Part shown: positions 40,120 through 51,637 of the stretch, piece after piece
Numbering within the stretch: position 1 is the first letter of the stretch
How the letters are laid out: each line of letters opens with the position of its first letter
DNA from: Parietaria judaica
Taxonomy: Eukaryota > Streptophyta > Magnoliopsida > Rosales > Urticaceae
Reading direction: 5' to 3'
NCBI GenBank assembly: GCA_954871525.1
Contig: OX940863.1
Location: 5,060,001 to 5,124,000, forward strand
DNA length: 64,000 nt
Translations under genes and position numbers: made by a program
Notes under the pieces: model-generated
What the model was told of the DNA's origin: nothing
What the model saw: the letters and a program-made list of their open reading frames with translations, nothing else
The model's database searches: none

Positions 40120-40722
40120 ATGAGTCGACTCGGTGTGGCGTTGCAGGAACCGGCGAGTCGGACCATCCTGGGCTTCCTGCGCGACCAAATGGACGGCGCG
40201 GATGAGCCCAGGGGCAGGCGGAGGACCCTCAAGGAGCGGCTGGGATTGAAAGGGATCGGCTGCTGCGGCGCCACGTGGCGCTTCGGGCCAACAAACACTG
40301 ACGAAAACGACGACGGAGAAGAGGAACGACAGGCCGTGGACCCTATCCCGGCGTGTTCGGATCCGGATCCGAACCCGTGCCCGCCGGCGACGCCGGGCAT
40401 GAACCTGGCGGCGGCTCTGGCGGCGGAGAGGCAGCTCCGGGAAATCCCGGCGCCGGCGACGCCGTCGAGGGTGTCGCTGATGAGACTGCTGGAGGAGACG
40501 GACGGGCGAGATGACGCCACGTGGCAGGAGAGGAGCGGGCGGAGGTGGGGATCGGAGGGGAGCGATTCGGTGTGCTGCGTGTGCATGGGAAGGAGGAAGG
40601 GCGCGGCGTTTATCCCGTGCGGGCACACCTTCTGCCGGGTGTGCTCCAGGGAGCTGTGGCTCAACAGGGGCACGTGTCCGCTCTGCAACCGTCCGATCCT
40701 CAAGATCCTCGACATCTTCTGA
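40120..40722 (+). CDS. RING-HC type E3 ubiquitin ligase, C-terminal RING
   Basis: An intronless frame of 200 residues. The C-terminus is a C3HC4 RING with ligands C152, C155, C167, H169, C172, C175, C186 and C189, in the context CCVCMGRRKGAAFIPCGHTF and GTCPLCN, ending ILKILDIF. Upstream, MNLAAALAAERQLRE (94-108) and RVSLMRLLEETDG (117-129) are conserved in a plant family of small RING-HC proteins. The N-terminal half is basic then acidic and looks disordered. The RING predicts E2 binding and ubiquitin transfer; the substrate is unknown. No transmembrane segment or second domain is seen. The start is the first ATG of the frame. Its GC-rich composition also opens long frames on other strands, which are shadows. 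Confidence 0.93.
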   Translation: MSRLGVALQEPASRTILGFLRDQMDGADEPRGRRRTLKERLGLKGIGCCGATWRFGPTNTDENDDGEEERQAVDPIPACSDPDPNPCPPATPGMNLAAALAAERQLREIPAPATPSRVSLMRLLEETDGRDDATWQERSGRRWGSEGSDSVCCVCMGRRKGAAFIPCGHTFCRVCSRELWLNRGTCPLCNRPILKILDIF

Positions 40723-42400
40723 CGGTCGCGATCGGTCGTCCTCTGTCCTCAATCCTCATCATCATGATCCATGATTCATGATGCTGCCTCGAAGAAGGAG
40801 CTTGGTGTAAGAGAAATTGGATATTTATTTATTGTTTAGAAGGAAAATTACTTGAACATGTTGTCGTGTATAAATTTCTCACGAATTCGTGGCCATTTGA
40901 TTTTTCTTATATGTTTCGCGGGCTTAATGTTTATGTTTTGTGGGTTAAATATAACAGAAAGTTAGATTTTGGTTTTGATAATTTTGAGGCCTAGTGGGTA
41001 CTTAAATATCGTCATTTTTTCACTTTAAACTTTTACTACATTAGTTGTCATAATTAACTAGTTTTACCATAATTATTCCTCTACATCATTAAAAGCAAAA
41101 TTGAAAATAATTTGATAAGGGAAAGGATTATTTGCGGCACGAAAATCAAAATTATTTGGAAAATCAACGTTAAATACTTATTTTTTGTTTTAGTCGGACA
41201 AATACAAATATTTTTCTCACATTGTAGATATCTATTTTTTTTTTAGGTTGTTTAATACTTATCTTATAACAAGAGAGAAAAGAATTGACTATCAGTTAAA
41301 ATAAAAAATAACATTTAATATTAATCTTTCAAGCATTTTTAATACTTATGCCTTTAATATCCGTAAGAGAAAATATATTGGATTTATTTGCAAACTTAAT
41401 CCATTAATTTTTATTTTATTTTATTTGCAATAGGGTCCAACTAGAATTGGGTATACCTTTTGGGCTTCACAATTTAGCTCTCTATTTGGTAGACAGTGTA
41501 AGGTTGAACTTTATCCATTGGGCCATTTTTTCTCTTTCAAAATGACTACACCAGGCCTTTTGTATTGTTGAAAATTAGAAGTGTTTGTTTATTCTTCAAT
41601 TGACAAAACTAAGAGCACTGCATAAAGAGAGCCCAATGAAACGATTTCACCTTTCAGTTTCACAAGTACTTAATCGAATTGTCTTTTGCAATAAGAATAG
41701 TTCTATACGGTAAGTAAAGTCAGATATTCTACATGCATGTAAAATATGCAAGCCAACATGCAAAGACTAAATAATGCAGACTCGTTTTAGCTTACACTTA
41801 TATAGATTAATGAATGATGTTGGATTTTATCGAAAAGTTCAATAGATTGATAAACAAATCGAAAGAACAACAAACATGAACTCGTCTAAATGATCGACTA
41901 TGACTTCTTCGTAAACCGTCACTGTAAGTGTGTCAATTAAACACAAGATCGGTTGCTAAGTTAACTTCATTCAAATCCAAAGGCATCAAACACTCTCTCC
42001 AAGGGAAAATTGTAAGAAAGTCTTAGGAAGTATTTTTATGAAAAGTTTGAAAACTTAGAACAAAATCGTAAATATAATTGTTTTATAATATCAAAAATAT
42101 TTATTGGTGAAGGATTTTTAAATTGGGTAAATGAGCCAAATGCCCATTTTTGACTCAACGTTTCGAAAAAATGTCCAAACCTATTTATGGTAATCAAAAT
42201 CACCTATTAATTGAAATATGGACTAAAATACCCTTTAATTTTTATTATTATTAATGTTCCTTAATTGTAGCATAATAAAATCAACCAATTAATACTTAAA
42301 AAATAACCACTACCGTAGCATACTTAGTAATCCTATTAAATAGGAATATTTGAATAATTTGATTTTAATTAATAAAAATATACGTAATTTTTTTTATATC
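40723..42400. other. Intergenic, no gene seen
   Basis: 3' flank of the RING gene, then AT-rich sequence. Around 41000-41040 a short match to the interior of the family B elements (TTTTTTCACTTTAAAC) suggests a decayed copy. Confidence 0.35.
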
Positions 42401-42784
42401 AACATACATTTGGTTTATGTTATTACCAATATAAAACTGTAAATATATATACGAATTACGAATCGTAAATATCAACATGAATTTGGTATATGTATATACC
42501 AAAATAATACTGTAAATTTAATTACCAAAATTGTTTATGTAATACGGGGACTGTTTTTCAAAATCGTAAACATCAACATACATTTGGTTTATGTAATTAC
42601 CAATATAAAATTGTAAATATATATACGAATTACGAATCGTAAATATCAACATGAATTTGGTATATGTATATACCAATATAAAACTGTAAATTTAATTACC
42701 AAAATTGTATATGTAATACGGGGACTGTAACATACATTTGGTTTATGTAATTACCAATATAAAACTGTAAATATATATACAAAA
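42401..42784. repeat. Tandem repeat, 174-bp unit, about 2.2 copies
   Basis: AACATACATTTGGTTTATGT starts at 42401, 42575 and 42729. Units 1 and 2 are 174 bp apart and nearly identical; the step to unit 3 is 154 bp because of a small deletion. Each unit contains nested similar blocks (TTTGGTTTATGT and TTTGGTATATGT). Confidence 0.85.
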
Positions 42785-42799
42785 TTTTATTAACGTACG

Positions 42800-43095
42800 T
42801 TCACCATCGGCGACCTGCACGAGGAAGTGGTTCGCGATGATCTCGAAGATGGTTTTCCCGACGACGGAGCGGAACTCGGAGCGGATCTACTCGCCGTGGG
42901 AGAGCGGGTCGACGTCGCCGATGATGTGGTGACGGGAAGGCGAGACGACGATACGACAGAATCGCGACGGCACGACAGAGAGGCGGCGCGCTCTTCTCCG
43001 ATCAGTAGGAATCCGGCGATGGCGGTCGATCCGACGAGGATATCGTGAGAAATCGAGAGAGAGAGATGCTTGTTTCTCTGGTTTCAGATTCATGT
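42800..43095 (-). pseudogene. Possible truncated gene fragment, unidentified
   Basis: On the minus strand a CT-rich leader (about 43070-43175) precedes an ATG at 43093. GC-rich, coding-like sequence follows until the AT-rich repeat abruptly takes over near 42795. One frame reads HHIIGDVDPLSHGE then stops; just beyond, the same frame reads RSEFRSVVGKTIFEIIANHF. A different frame gives HDILVGSTAIAGFLLIG. This pattern fits a 5' gene fragment with frameshifts. I do not recognise the parent gene. Confidence 0.28.
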
Positions 43096-43580
43096 TAATG
43101 GATGGAGAGAGAGAGAGAGAGCTTAATGGTGAAATGTGTCTCTAGTTTTTCATCGGAAGGAGAGAGAGAGAAAAAAAAAAAAGGGAAATTGGGAGAAATT
43201 TAGGTCAAAGTAGCAAATTAAATGATAATCTGATAAATAGGGGAAGAATTCAACCATAATTTTAGGAAAATATAAAAATCGAAATGAAAATATTTAATAA
43301 TTAATTAATAAACGAAAATACAAAAATATAATTAAAATCAGGGTTAATATAGTCCAAAATATTTTTAAAATGGGTATAAATGAATTGTTTGAAAGCACGG
43401 GCAATTCCCTTAAACCTTACGTGGTTTTAGGGCATTTCATGGGTTTTCTTTTTATAAAATTTCTAGTGTCGTTAAATCGGACCTTTCACTTTAAGGATGA
43501 AAATCAGTTGAGCTATGACTTATTTACTTAAAAACGCATAATAAAGTAGACTAATTAGTTGCAGGATGAAGTAGACAAGT

Positions 43581-43754
43581 AATAGTCAATTCAAAACAAT
43601 CATGCATCATAAACTTCTATCAAACTATTTGTAGTTCTAATAGTCAATTCAAAACATACATGCATCATAAACTTCTATCAAACTATTTGTAGTTCTAATA
43701 GTCAATTCAAAACATACATGCATCATAAACTTCTATCAAACTATTTGTAGTTCT
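43581..43754. repeat. Tandem triplication, 58-bp unit
   Basis: Three nearly identical units start with AATAGTCAATTCAAAACA at 43581, 43639 and 43697. Units 2 and 3 appear identical; unit 1 differs at only a couple of bases (ATC versus TAC), so the expansion is recent. Confidence 0.95.
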
Positions 43755-46700
43755 CACATAACTTAATTCATTTTCGTTTACTACGTACTCGTTTATATCT
43801 CTGACTAGTTTTTCTCTTTTCTTAACCTCTCTCAAACACATATCGGAACACTACTCAATCTCTAAGCCGCGATAGATCGCCGGACTAATATCGTGACCGT
43901 GGATAAAATTCCAACACTGTCAAGAACATACGTAATTTGGTTGGAAAAAAGAATGTACGAGCTTGCTTATTTGGGTACCACACATCAAAGATGAGATTTT
44001 AGAAAATGACACGTAGCAGATTACTCCACATCCCCATTGAGCCAGTATACATAGAATCTGGTACGAACTCGAGTAAGCACTGTAGCTTTCTTTCTATTTT
44101 GAGTTTTAAATGATAGCGGTAAATGTATCAAAATTTAAGCAAAATTAACAATAATGTATTCAAGGTTTTTTTTTTTTTTTTTTGTTGTAAAAGTCAAATT
44201 AGCTGTTGTATATCCAAGTTCTACTATGTGTTTCCCGTTAGTTTATAGTGACGTGCCATCAGGCCCAGCCCTAACTACAGGCGAGCAAAGCCAGTACCCC
44301 GCACCCCCAATTTAAGGGTCCTAATTTATTTTTATATATTAGTTTATCTTTAATTAAATATGAAAGTGTCTAGACAATTTACTTTGCCTAGAACCCTGAA
44401 AAAATACGTCAAATTTAATATTGGCTCCATCGTATTCTCATTTAATGCGCGAATTTTCAGCACACGGTAGATCTTTGTCAACTTGGACTTTTGTTCTACA
44501 AGTCGTCTAACACTTGTGTTACACATAATGACGAAAAACAAAGAAATAACAAAGTTCTTACAAATATATAATACATAGTAAAGTATGATACGATGACACA
44601 TAACGAGGACGAAAAAATAAAGACAGACAATGCAAGCCTTAATACTTTTACTCAAATTGTATACTTCGACTTTTATAAATAATGAAATTTACTACATGAC
44701 CATTAATATTTCCTTAACTTGCATAAATTTGTCGTTATTATCTCTTTGTTTTTCTTAATCACCCCCATTGCTTTTAATAATTCCATAGGAGGCCTTCACT
44801 TAGTAAGGCATCAAATGACCCAAATATTTATGCTAAGAGAAAACGACATAAGATTGTGATCAACTATATGTGATGAAAGCTACTATACATATTATTATAG
44901 AATGAGATCGAATTATATAGGATAAGAATGAAGGAACAAATGAAAGGGTTCGAAATGAGAAACTAAAGATGATAAATGTGTCACAATTAGGAAGAGGAAA
45001 CAAGCATCGATTCCTCAGCTTTTCCTTGTGAAGTGGATGTTCTTTATATATTGTTTTTTACGTGCAATGTATGATCTCTTTGTTAAAAGAAATAAAAAGG
45101 ACATGTTTCATCATGTAGTGAGTGGGTTCTGAACAAGTTGCATTTTAAGTATAAGTAAGAGCTTTAGCTAGAGCCTCTTTTGGGTTTGTTCCTATAATGT
45201 GGCTCTTGTATTGCCAATCTATTTCAACTTTTCTTTGATGTTATTGCCTAAAGAGTTCTTGAGATGGTTTCTAATAACAATAATATTGAATAGGGTTTAT
45301 AACCAGTATTTAAATATTTTCATTTTAATAGTGGCACGAAGAAGAAGAAAAAAATATTCACTGCTGGAGTCCTTAACGTTTATTATTTTTTTTTCTTTTT
45401 AAAATTTTGTCAACCTTTTCAATTGATTTAATAAAATTTTGAATGTGTCGTTATATCTTGGACACGTGTCACTTTTGAGAGAGGGATTTTGTAAACGACA
45501 CATCTGGAATTTTCTTAAATTAACTGAAGAAGTAGAGGAAATTTTAGTGAGAATTAAATAGTGAATATTGAGAACTTTGATTATTAAAAAAACTAAAATT
45601 AAGTATCGCCGAGCAATTATTGGGGATCACGCGCCTAATTACAGTGATGTGCCACTTCATTGCACGATTTTAAGCATTTACTTGTTGTTGCTTCATTTAT
45701 TGTTTATCGTCTAATCCGATTATCTTATTTATCGTATTATTATTATTATTTGTTGCCCTTTTTATTTCTTGCTTCATTTTTTTTTTGCAAGACTCGTTCT
45801 TCTTTAAATTATAATTTCATTGGGATGTAATTTTAATTTTTGACTGATGATGAAAAAGGTCAGACTTTATGAATAGCATTTTGAGGTTTCTCCAATAATC
45901 CTTCTCTATATCTTAAGTTTATGCCATTATAAAAATCAAAATATGGAGTAGTTAGCTATTAACTCCCCAATATGCAACCAAAGTTTATTATTAAAACCCA
46001 ATTTGTTCCGATCCAAGTACGGTAGAAGTATATTGACACTAAGAGATTTTATTTATTAGTTGGTAGTTCTATAGATGTATATTGTCAATCAAAGTGCCAC
46101 TATAATCACCAAACATTACACATGATTTCCATCACACATGCATATTAATAATTTCTCTCTTAAAAATAACCTTTCTAACTCTCAAGAGTCAAGACTTCTC
46201 TCTCTTGGTAAATTCCAAATATTTTATTATATGGTTCATAATCGTTTCCGGTGCAAAGTTGCAATCTTTAGCTAAGTACTTAACTAACAATACACTTGTA
46301 CTTTGAGACAACTAGCATATAACTCTATATATGTATATATATAAATATTATAAAACGTTTTAAATAATAGCATCCGATTCCGAAGTATGAGACTTTAATA
46401 ATGATAGCAATGGGTGTCTCGTCTCTGGAGGCGTCTCTGGAGGCCGACATGGTTAATCACTAATAAACCAAAACTCCTTAGCTCGTAGGTGGGCTATAAA
46501 TATAACGACAATATTAACCTAATTTTCGATACTACTTAGAATATTATTATAGCACAAACTATCTTTATACTATACCCTTTCCCTAGATTAATCACTAAAG
46601 TGTTATGCAGTGTGAGTCGTTTTAAGCCGCCTTTTTCGCAACCTTGATTTTTAATCATTACCACAATAAGCTTGTCTTCTTAATTTTTTTTTTCCAAATG

Positions 46701-47461
46701 AATAACTTATAGCTACTATAAATGTAAACTTTTTGTATAATAGGATTATATATAGAGGATATACCTCTATATATAAGCTGAAAAAAATAATAAAAAATAA
46801 TTCCATTTTATCATGTATTTTGCTAAGAAAAAACCGGCGGTCTGATTTTACCAACAGGTTATACTGGGCCTACTGATATGTATTTCATATAAAAATAAAT
46901 TTATCGATAATTATTACCGGTTGAATTTTACAAATAAACTAACAATTAACGGGTTTAGGAATAATCGCCAGAAGACCTCGGTAGCTAAAACCTTAGTCCA
47001 AACACGAATAGCTTGAGTTTTTCTTCGCATCTCCTAAGCTTATGACATTAATTGACTCATTTTCCACAATGTAAATCGATCATCAACGTACAAGTTTGGT
47101 TCCTTATTTATCGTCAATATATAATCGAATTTCATGGTAGAGACCCTACCACGTACACCTTTGCCTTAAATATACATGTACATAAACGTAACGTCTATCT
47201 ATATATGCAAGTATGAATGTATCGTAACATGAACTTTATCACATACTTTTCTTAATTTCAAAAAGAGAGATGTGAAGTTGAGAATGCACGCCTATGATGT
47301 CCCACACTGATCTCTCCAATCTCTTTCAATAAGTGAGACACGTCGAATGGTCAAACGGTCAAAGCACTCGGTCAATCACATCACTTGACCGATGATCCCT
47401 CATCAAATGGCAAAAGCATGCATTCATAGTGGGGTCTCTACTCTCTATGATATATAATATT

Positions 47462-47501
<40 letters not shown>

Positions 47502-48881
47502 TATAGAGTAAGTTGTCTGTGGTACAAATTTCGCTAATTTGATGAAAACAATTAACACGCTATAAAAGGCATATAGGTATTTGGGACAACGATTATCAAG
47601 AATCTACTCATAGATATTTGTTTTTTTTTTTTTACTTACCTTTATCCTTGCCCTTTATGGAAAGTCGATATTTAATGACGTTGTATTTTTTTTTATTAAA
47701 AAATTTAAGGGGGTCTTATTCTTAACTAACACGTGATCATGTATAAGACTTCTTTTCAGCAAGGTATTAAAAGATAACCCAATCGACATTTATACCATAG
47801 AGGTACGTAAAAATGTAACTTAATTTTAAAAAAATTACACATTACGTAATTTGTAAATAATTACTCACATCTCAATCATAATCTTGAATGTAAAAAGTAT
47901 AGACTTAATTACAATTGCAAATTTATTTAATAATGCGTAAGATGCGATATCATATTAACTAATGGTAGATAAACAACTTACTAACCTAAAAAAGTCGATT
48001 ATAAACCGTTGTATAAATGGTATATGTAATATTATTATTCTTTTTTTTAAGGAATAATATATTGCATATTTAAGCTAAAAGTAACATTAGTTTTTATGAT
48101 ATAGGGAACGAGTATAACTTCCCTAGCTACATATATTATTATTATTATTATTATTATACCAATAGACGTAATTTATTATAGCTACTACCACTAGTCGTTC
48201 AATCTTTAGCTTATCTGTTATCACACACCATTCAATTTGATTGATATAGTTAAGAAGCCTAAACCTAATTTAGCTCACTTTAATTCGAGGTCGGCAATAT
48301 TCGAAACCCTAACTAATATTAATTAATTAAGTAATTATCCCAAAGCTTAAAAGTGAGAACCCATAATCAAAAGTATAATTATTTTATCCGACCTCTAACG
48401 ATGGCTGCCATACTATAATTTCATTGATACTCATATTTTCGTTATTGGATTTTAAGAGTTATATTCTATAGATACTACTTATTAGTAAATTGTATGCATG
48501 ATGCACCAAAATCTACTTTTATATTACTATAAAAAAGTACATTTTTTTTTTTCGTTTGAAAGGAATCACATCATATCCATATGCTTCAATGGCATAAAGG
48601 ATAGAAATATTCTAAGCTTTCATTTAAATGTAACAAGTGTTGTTGACCCTAATAATAAAAAATTATTTACTAATTATTTCTTCCCTGAAAAATCATTGGT
48701 TTTAAATTATTTATTCACTCTATTGAAAGATTCACCCACACCTTCTCAACCCTATATTAGATTCTTCTCATCTTTGGTTAGATTTTTTGAAACGTGGCAT
48801 AGTTTTTCGCATGAACTCTAGTTTATTGCTCCTTGTGATATTGTAAAAATTGTTTGATGATCTGTATAATATATAAATATA
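43755..48881. other. Long AT-rich intergenic region, no gene seen
   Basis: About 5 kb without a supportable gene. At 44262-44345 is a decayed GGGCCGGCCC-type hAT fragment (AGGCCCAGCCCTAACTACAGG). An (AT)n tract lies near 47467-47499 and an (ATT)n tract near 48133-48157. Open frames are short and rich in Phe, Leu, Ile and Lys, as chance AT-rich frames are. Confidence 0.35.
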
Positions 48882-49004
48882 TAGGGTTAATTGCGGCGAA
48901 AGACCTAAGCTTTGGTCAAATGCTCTGCTGTGTATACAACCTCCATAAATGGCGGTAAAAGTACCCAAACTCGGCATTTGGGAGTTGACCGAGGAAATCT
49001 GTCC
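48882..49004. mobile_element. Left end of a TAGGGTTAATTGCGGC-type element, interrupted
   Basis: It starts TAGGGTTAATTGCGGCGAAAG and continues with CTTTGGTCAAATG, matching the shared terminus of the other family members. It is interrupted at 49013 by the hAT-like element. Sequence after 50129 probably continues it (GCCACGTGGC blocks), but no right terminus was found. Confidence 0.55.
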
Positions 49005-49012
49005 ATGTGGCT

Positions 49013-50121
49013 CAGGCCCGGCCCTCAGGCAAGGGCTGCGAGGCGACGGCCTTGAGCCCCCGACGCCAAGGGGCCCCTTCGCCGGTCACCGATCGCCGGA
49101 AGTGAAAATGACGCCATTAGAGAGGAACATAATGTTGTTGTTTTCTGCAACTAAGAGAGCCAAATGTTAGAGGAGGGAGAAGTTTAATATCATGTTAATA
49201 ATATTGATTTAATAAATATGGTGGGCTCACATTATTACGCATTAAATTTTTTATTGATTTTTCTTTCTTATTTTATTATTTGATAATTTAGTTATGTGGT
49301 GGCCCCATAAATTTTATACTTCTCTCTCTCGTAAGACTAAAAGTGGGATTCTTATAGTTATATATTTTTAGGGTTAATGACGGCAAAAATACCTAAAGTC
49401 GCATTTGGGGAGTTGACCAATCCATTCTCGTAACGCCGTTAACTTACCCGTTAACTATGGTCACGCGGACAAACGTGGGTTGCTGACATAACAATTTTTG
49501 CCACATGGATGAGCCCAAATCAGCCTCGTTTACGACAAAACAACGAATTAAACCCCTAATAAACACTATTTAATACAACTAATTGAACCCCTAATGATTA
49601 CACTTAACAAAACAAATTTGTCCACGTGGCCAGAGTTACCCGGTAAGTTAACGGCGTTACGAGAATGGAGTGGTCAACTCCCTAAATGCGACTTTGGGTA
49701 TTTTTGCCACCACTTTTAAACTTTGGGTACACGAGGGGTTCTTTGACCAAACTTTGAGTATTTTTGCCGTCATTAACCCTATATTTTATTACTTTTTTTT
49801 TTTGTCTTGATATTTGATTATGTAACTAAATTTATGTGTATAAGTGTATTTACGTCTTTATTCATTACCTGATATGAAAATAAATCTTTTATAAATTAGA
49901 ACATTGCCTTGAATAAATATTAAAATGTCATCTACTAAATTTAAAAAAGAGTAATTAAAAATATTTTCTTTTAATTTTCTGTGTCAATTAATATTAAAAT
50001 GTCATCTACTAATAAAATATTATAAATAAGAACATTGCCTTCAATAAAATTTATATATCTTTTAGGGGCCCTCAAATATTTTATCGCCTAGAGCCCCCGT
50101 TATGTTATAGGGCCGGCCATG
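49013..50121. mobile_element. hAT-like element with 8-bp duplication, itself interrupted
   Basis: The left end is CAGGCCCGGCCCTC and the right end is the inverse of CATGGCCGGCCCTAT. Exact 8-bp duplications ATGTGGCT flank it (49005-49012 and 50122-50129). The left subterminal region is GC-rich. The right interior has a repeated block (AAATGTCATCTACTAA at two places). A second element sits inside it at 49370-49780. No transposase is visible. Confidence 0.8.
49370..49780. mobile_element. MITE with TAGGGTTAATGACGGC termini, nested
   Basis: The left AGGGTTAATGACGGCAAAAA is matched by its inverse at the right end, and the inverted similarity continues inward (GGAGTTGACCAATCCATTCTC against GAGAATGGAGTGGTCAACTCC). 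Flanks ATATTTTT and ATATTTTA agree at 7 of 8 bases. The interior is non-coding. It lies wholly within the hAT-like element at 49013-50121. Confidence 0.75.
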
Positions 50122-50297
50122 ATGTGGCTATTAGCCTTTGCCACGTGGCATGCCACCTGGCACTTGGCCATCACATGGTAATGCCATGTAATTATTACTT
50201 TTAAATCATTTTTGTAAAAAAATTAATTTTTTTATTAATTTTTTTAAAAATTAATTAATTTATTTATTTTTAATAAAAAAATTTCCCAATAATAACA

Positions 50298-50331
50298 AAT
50301 AATGAATATTTAAATTTAAATATTCATTATT
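50298..50331. repeat. Perfect 34-bp palindrome
   Basis: AATAATGAATATTTAAA is followed directly by its exact reverse complement with no loop. It lies between the hAT-like element and a larger diverged inverted repeat. Confidence 0.9.
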
Positions 50332-50394
50332 GGTTATAATTATTTATTTTTTAAAAAGTGGGTAGAACGAAATAAAAATCACCGTTCACGGTTC

Positions 50395-50745
50395 ACTTGA
50401 ACTCTGTTTTCGATCCGGTTCACGCGTCGAATAAAATTGTTTAATATGTATAATAATAATAACCAATAAACACATACATATTGTTTAAAAAGTCAAGACA
50501 TAATTAAATACACACCACTTATTAAAAAAAATAGTAGTCATATTTATATTTAACGAAGAAATGTTTTTATTTGTTTCGTGATATTTTTTTGTGTTTGCAT
50601 TTTATATTAATAATTGTTTAATATTTATTATTATTATTATTTTTTAAAAATTGTCATTAAATAATCATATGATTATTATTGGTTATTATTATTAAACATA
50701 TTAAGCAATTTCGTTCCACCCGTAAACCGGATCGGAGGCGGAGCT
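50395..50745. repeat. Diverged inverted repeat, about 350 bp
   Basis: Left blocks GATCCGGTTCACGCGTCG and TTGTTTAATATGTATAATAA recur inverted at the right as ACCGGATCGGAGG and ATTATTAAACATATTAAGCA. This looks like an old MITE or foldback; exact ends and target duplication were not found. Confidence 0.5.
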
Positions 50746-51009
50746 TGGTTGATAACACGTGTAGCACAAGGAGTTACGCCAGTCACAAATAAAGCTTGAA
50801 GACATATTTACACTAATTATTATAACATGAAGAGTACTTATGCCGTTATTTACTTAATATATACATATATACGTTCCATGCAAATATAGCCAAATGGGTG
50901 GGAGTCATAACACACATGGTATGTCGCTAATACATTTGTTGGTAATCGATTATGTACAGATGGAGAATTCTTCTAGCGACGTCGTTATATATATATATAT
51001 ATACACAGT

Positions 51010-51583
51010 GGCGTAGCCACTCACACGGCAGTGAGATCATAGGCACCACCTGAATTTTTTAAAAAAATTATATATATATATATATATATATAAAAGAACA
51101 GAATTTGGAGAGTCGTTCTCCTTAATTACGAATTACGATCTTATTTATCAGTTTTCAAACTTCCTCGCCCTAGCCCCGCCGTTGATTCTCGCGTCGCCGT
51201 TTATTCTCGCCCCCGTCAAATATCGCCCTCGCCGTTGGTTCTCGCTCTCGTCTTCCTCGCCGTCGGTTCTCGCTCTCGTCTTCCTCGCCGTCGGTTCTCG
51301 CTCTCGTCGTCGCTCCGACTCGGTTCTCGGTCTCGCAGTCGCTATGAATCGGTCCTCGTTGTCGGTTCTCGCCGACGCTGCGACTCGGTTCTCGCCCTCG
51401 CCGTCGGTTCTCGTCATCGTTGCGACTCGGTCCTCGCCCTCGCCGCGACTGGATTCTCGCCTTCGCCGTCGGTTCTCGCCCTCGCTGCCACTCGATCCTC
51501 GCCCTAACTGTCGCTGCAACGGTATGCTTGAATATTTTTTTATATTAGGCACCACCTAAATTGAAATCCTGACTCCGCCACTG

Positions 51584-51585
<2 letters not shown>
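51010..51585. mobile_element. Inverted-terminus element carrying a GC-rich minisatellite
   Basis: The left end AGTGGCGTAGCCACTC and the right end GACTCCGCCACT are inverted relatives of the AGTGGCGGAGCCA terminus common to many plant repeats. GGCACCACCTGAATT near the left and GGCACCACCTAAATT near the right are direct repeats. Between them (about 51170-51515) is a tandem array of TCGCCGTCGGTTCTCGCTCT-like units. The array keeps several frames open on both strands; I do not regard these as genes. Flanks are (AT)n, so no target duplication can be judged. Confidence 0.55.

Positions 51586-51592
<7 letters not shown>

Positions 51593-51633
<41 letters not shown>
51593..51633. repeat. (AT)n microsatellite
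   Basis: About 20 AT units. Similar tracts lie near 51069-51092, 52977-53004 and 54860-54893. Confidence 0.95.

Positions 51634-51637
<4 letters not shown>

Noticed and set aside
40045..40781. Frames of 235 and 211 codons opposite the RING gene, and two shorter frames on the same strand
   Set aside because: They have no recognisable domains, and the RING frame explains the composition.
47297..47345. Second snRNA-type USE (GTCCCACACTG)
   Set aside because: No TATA box at 24 or 33 nt downstream.
51148..51559. Opposed 135- and 125-codon frames rich in Arg, Ser and Glu
   Set aside because: The frames stay open because the tandem repeat has no stops; no start context, domain or splicing evidence.
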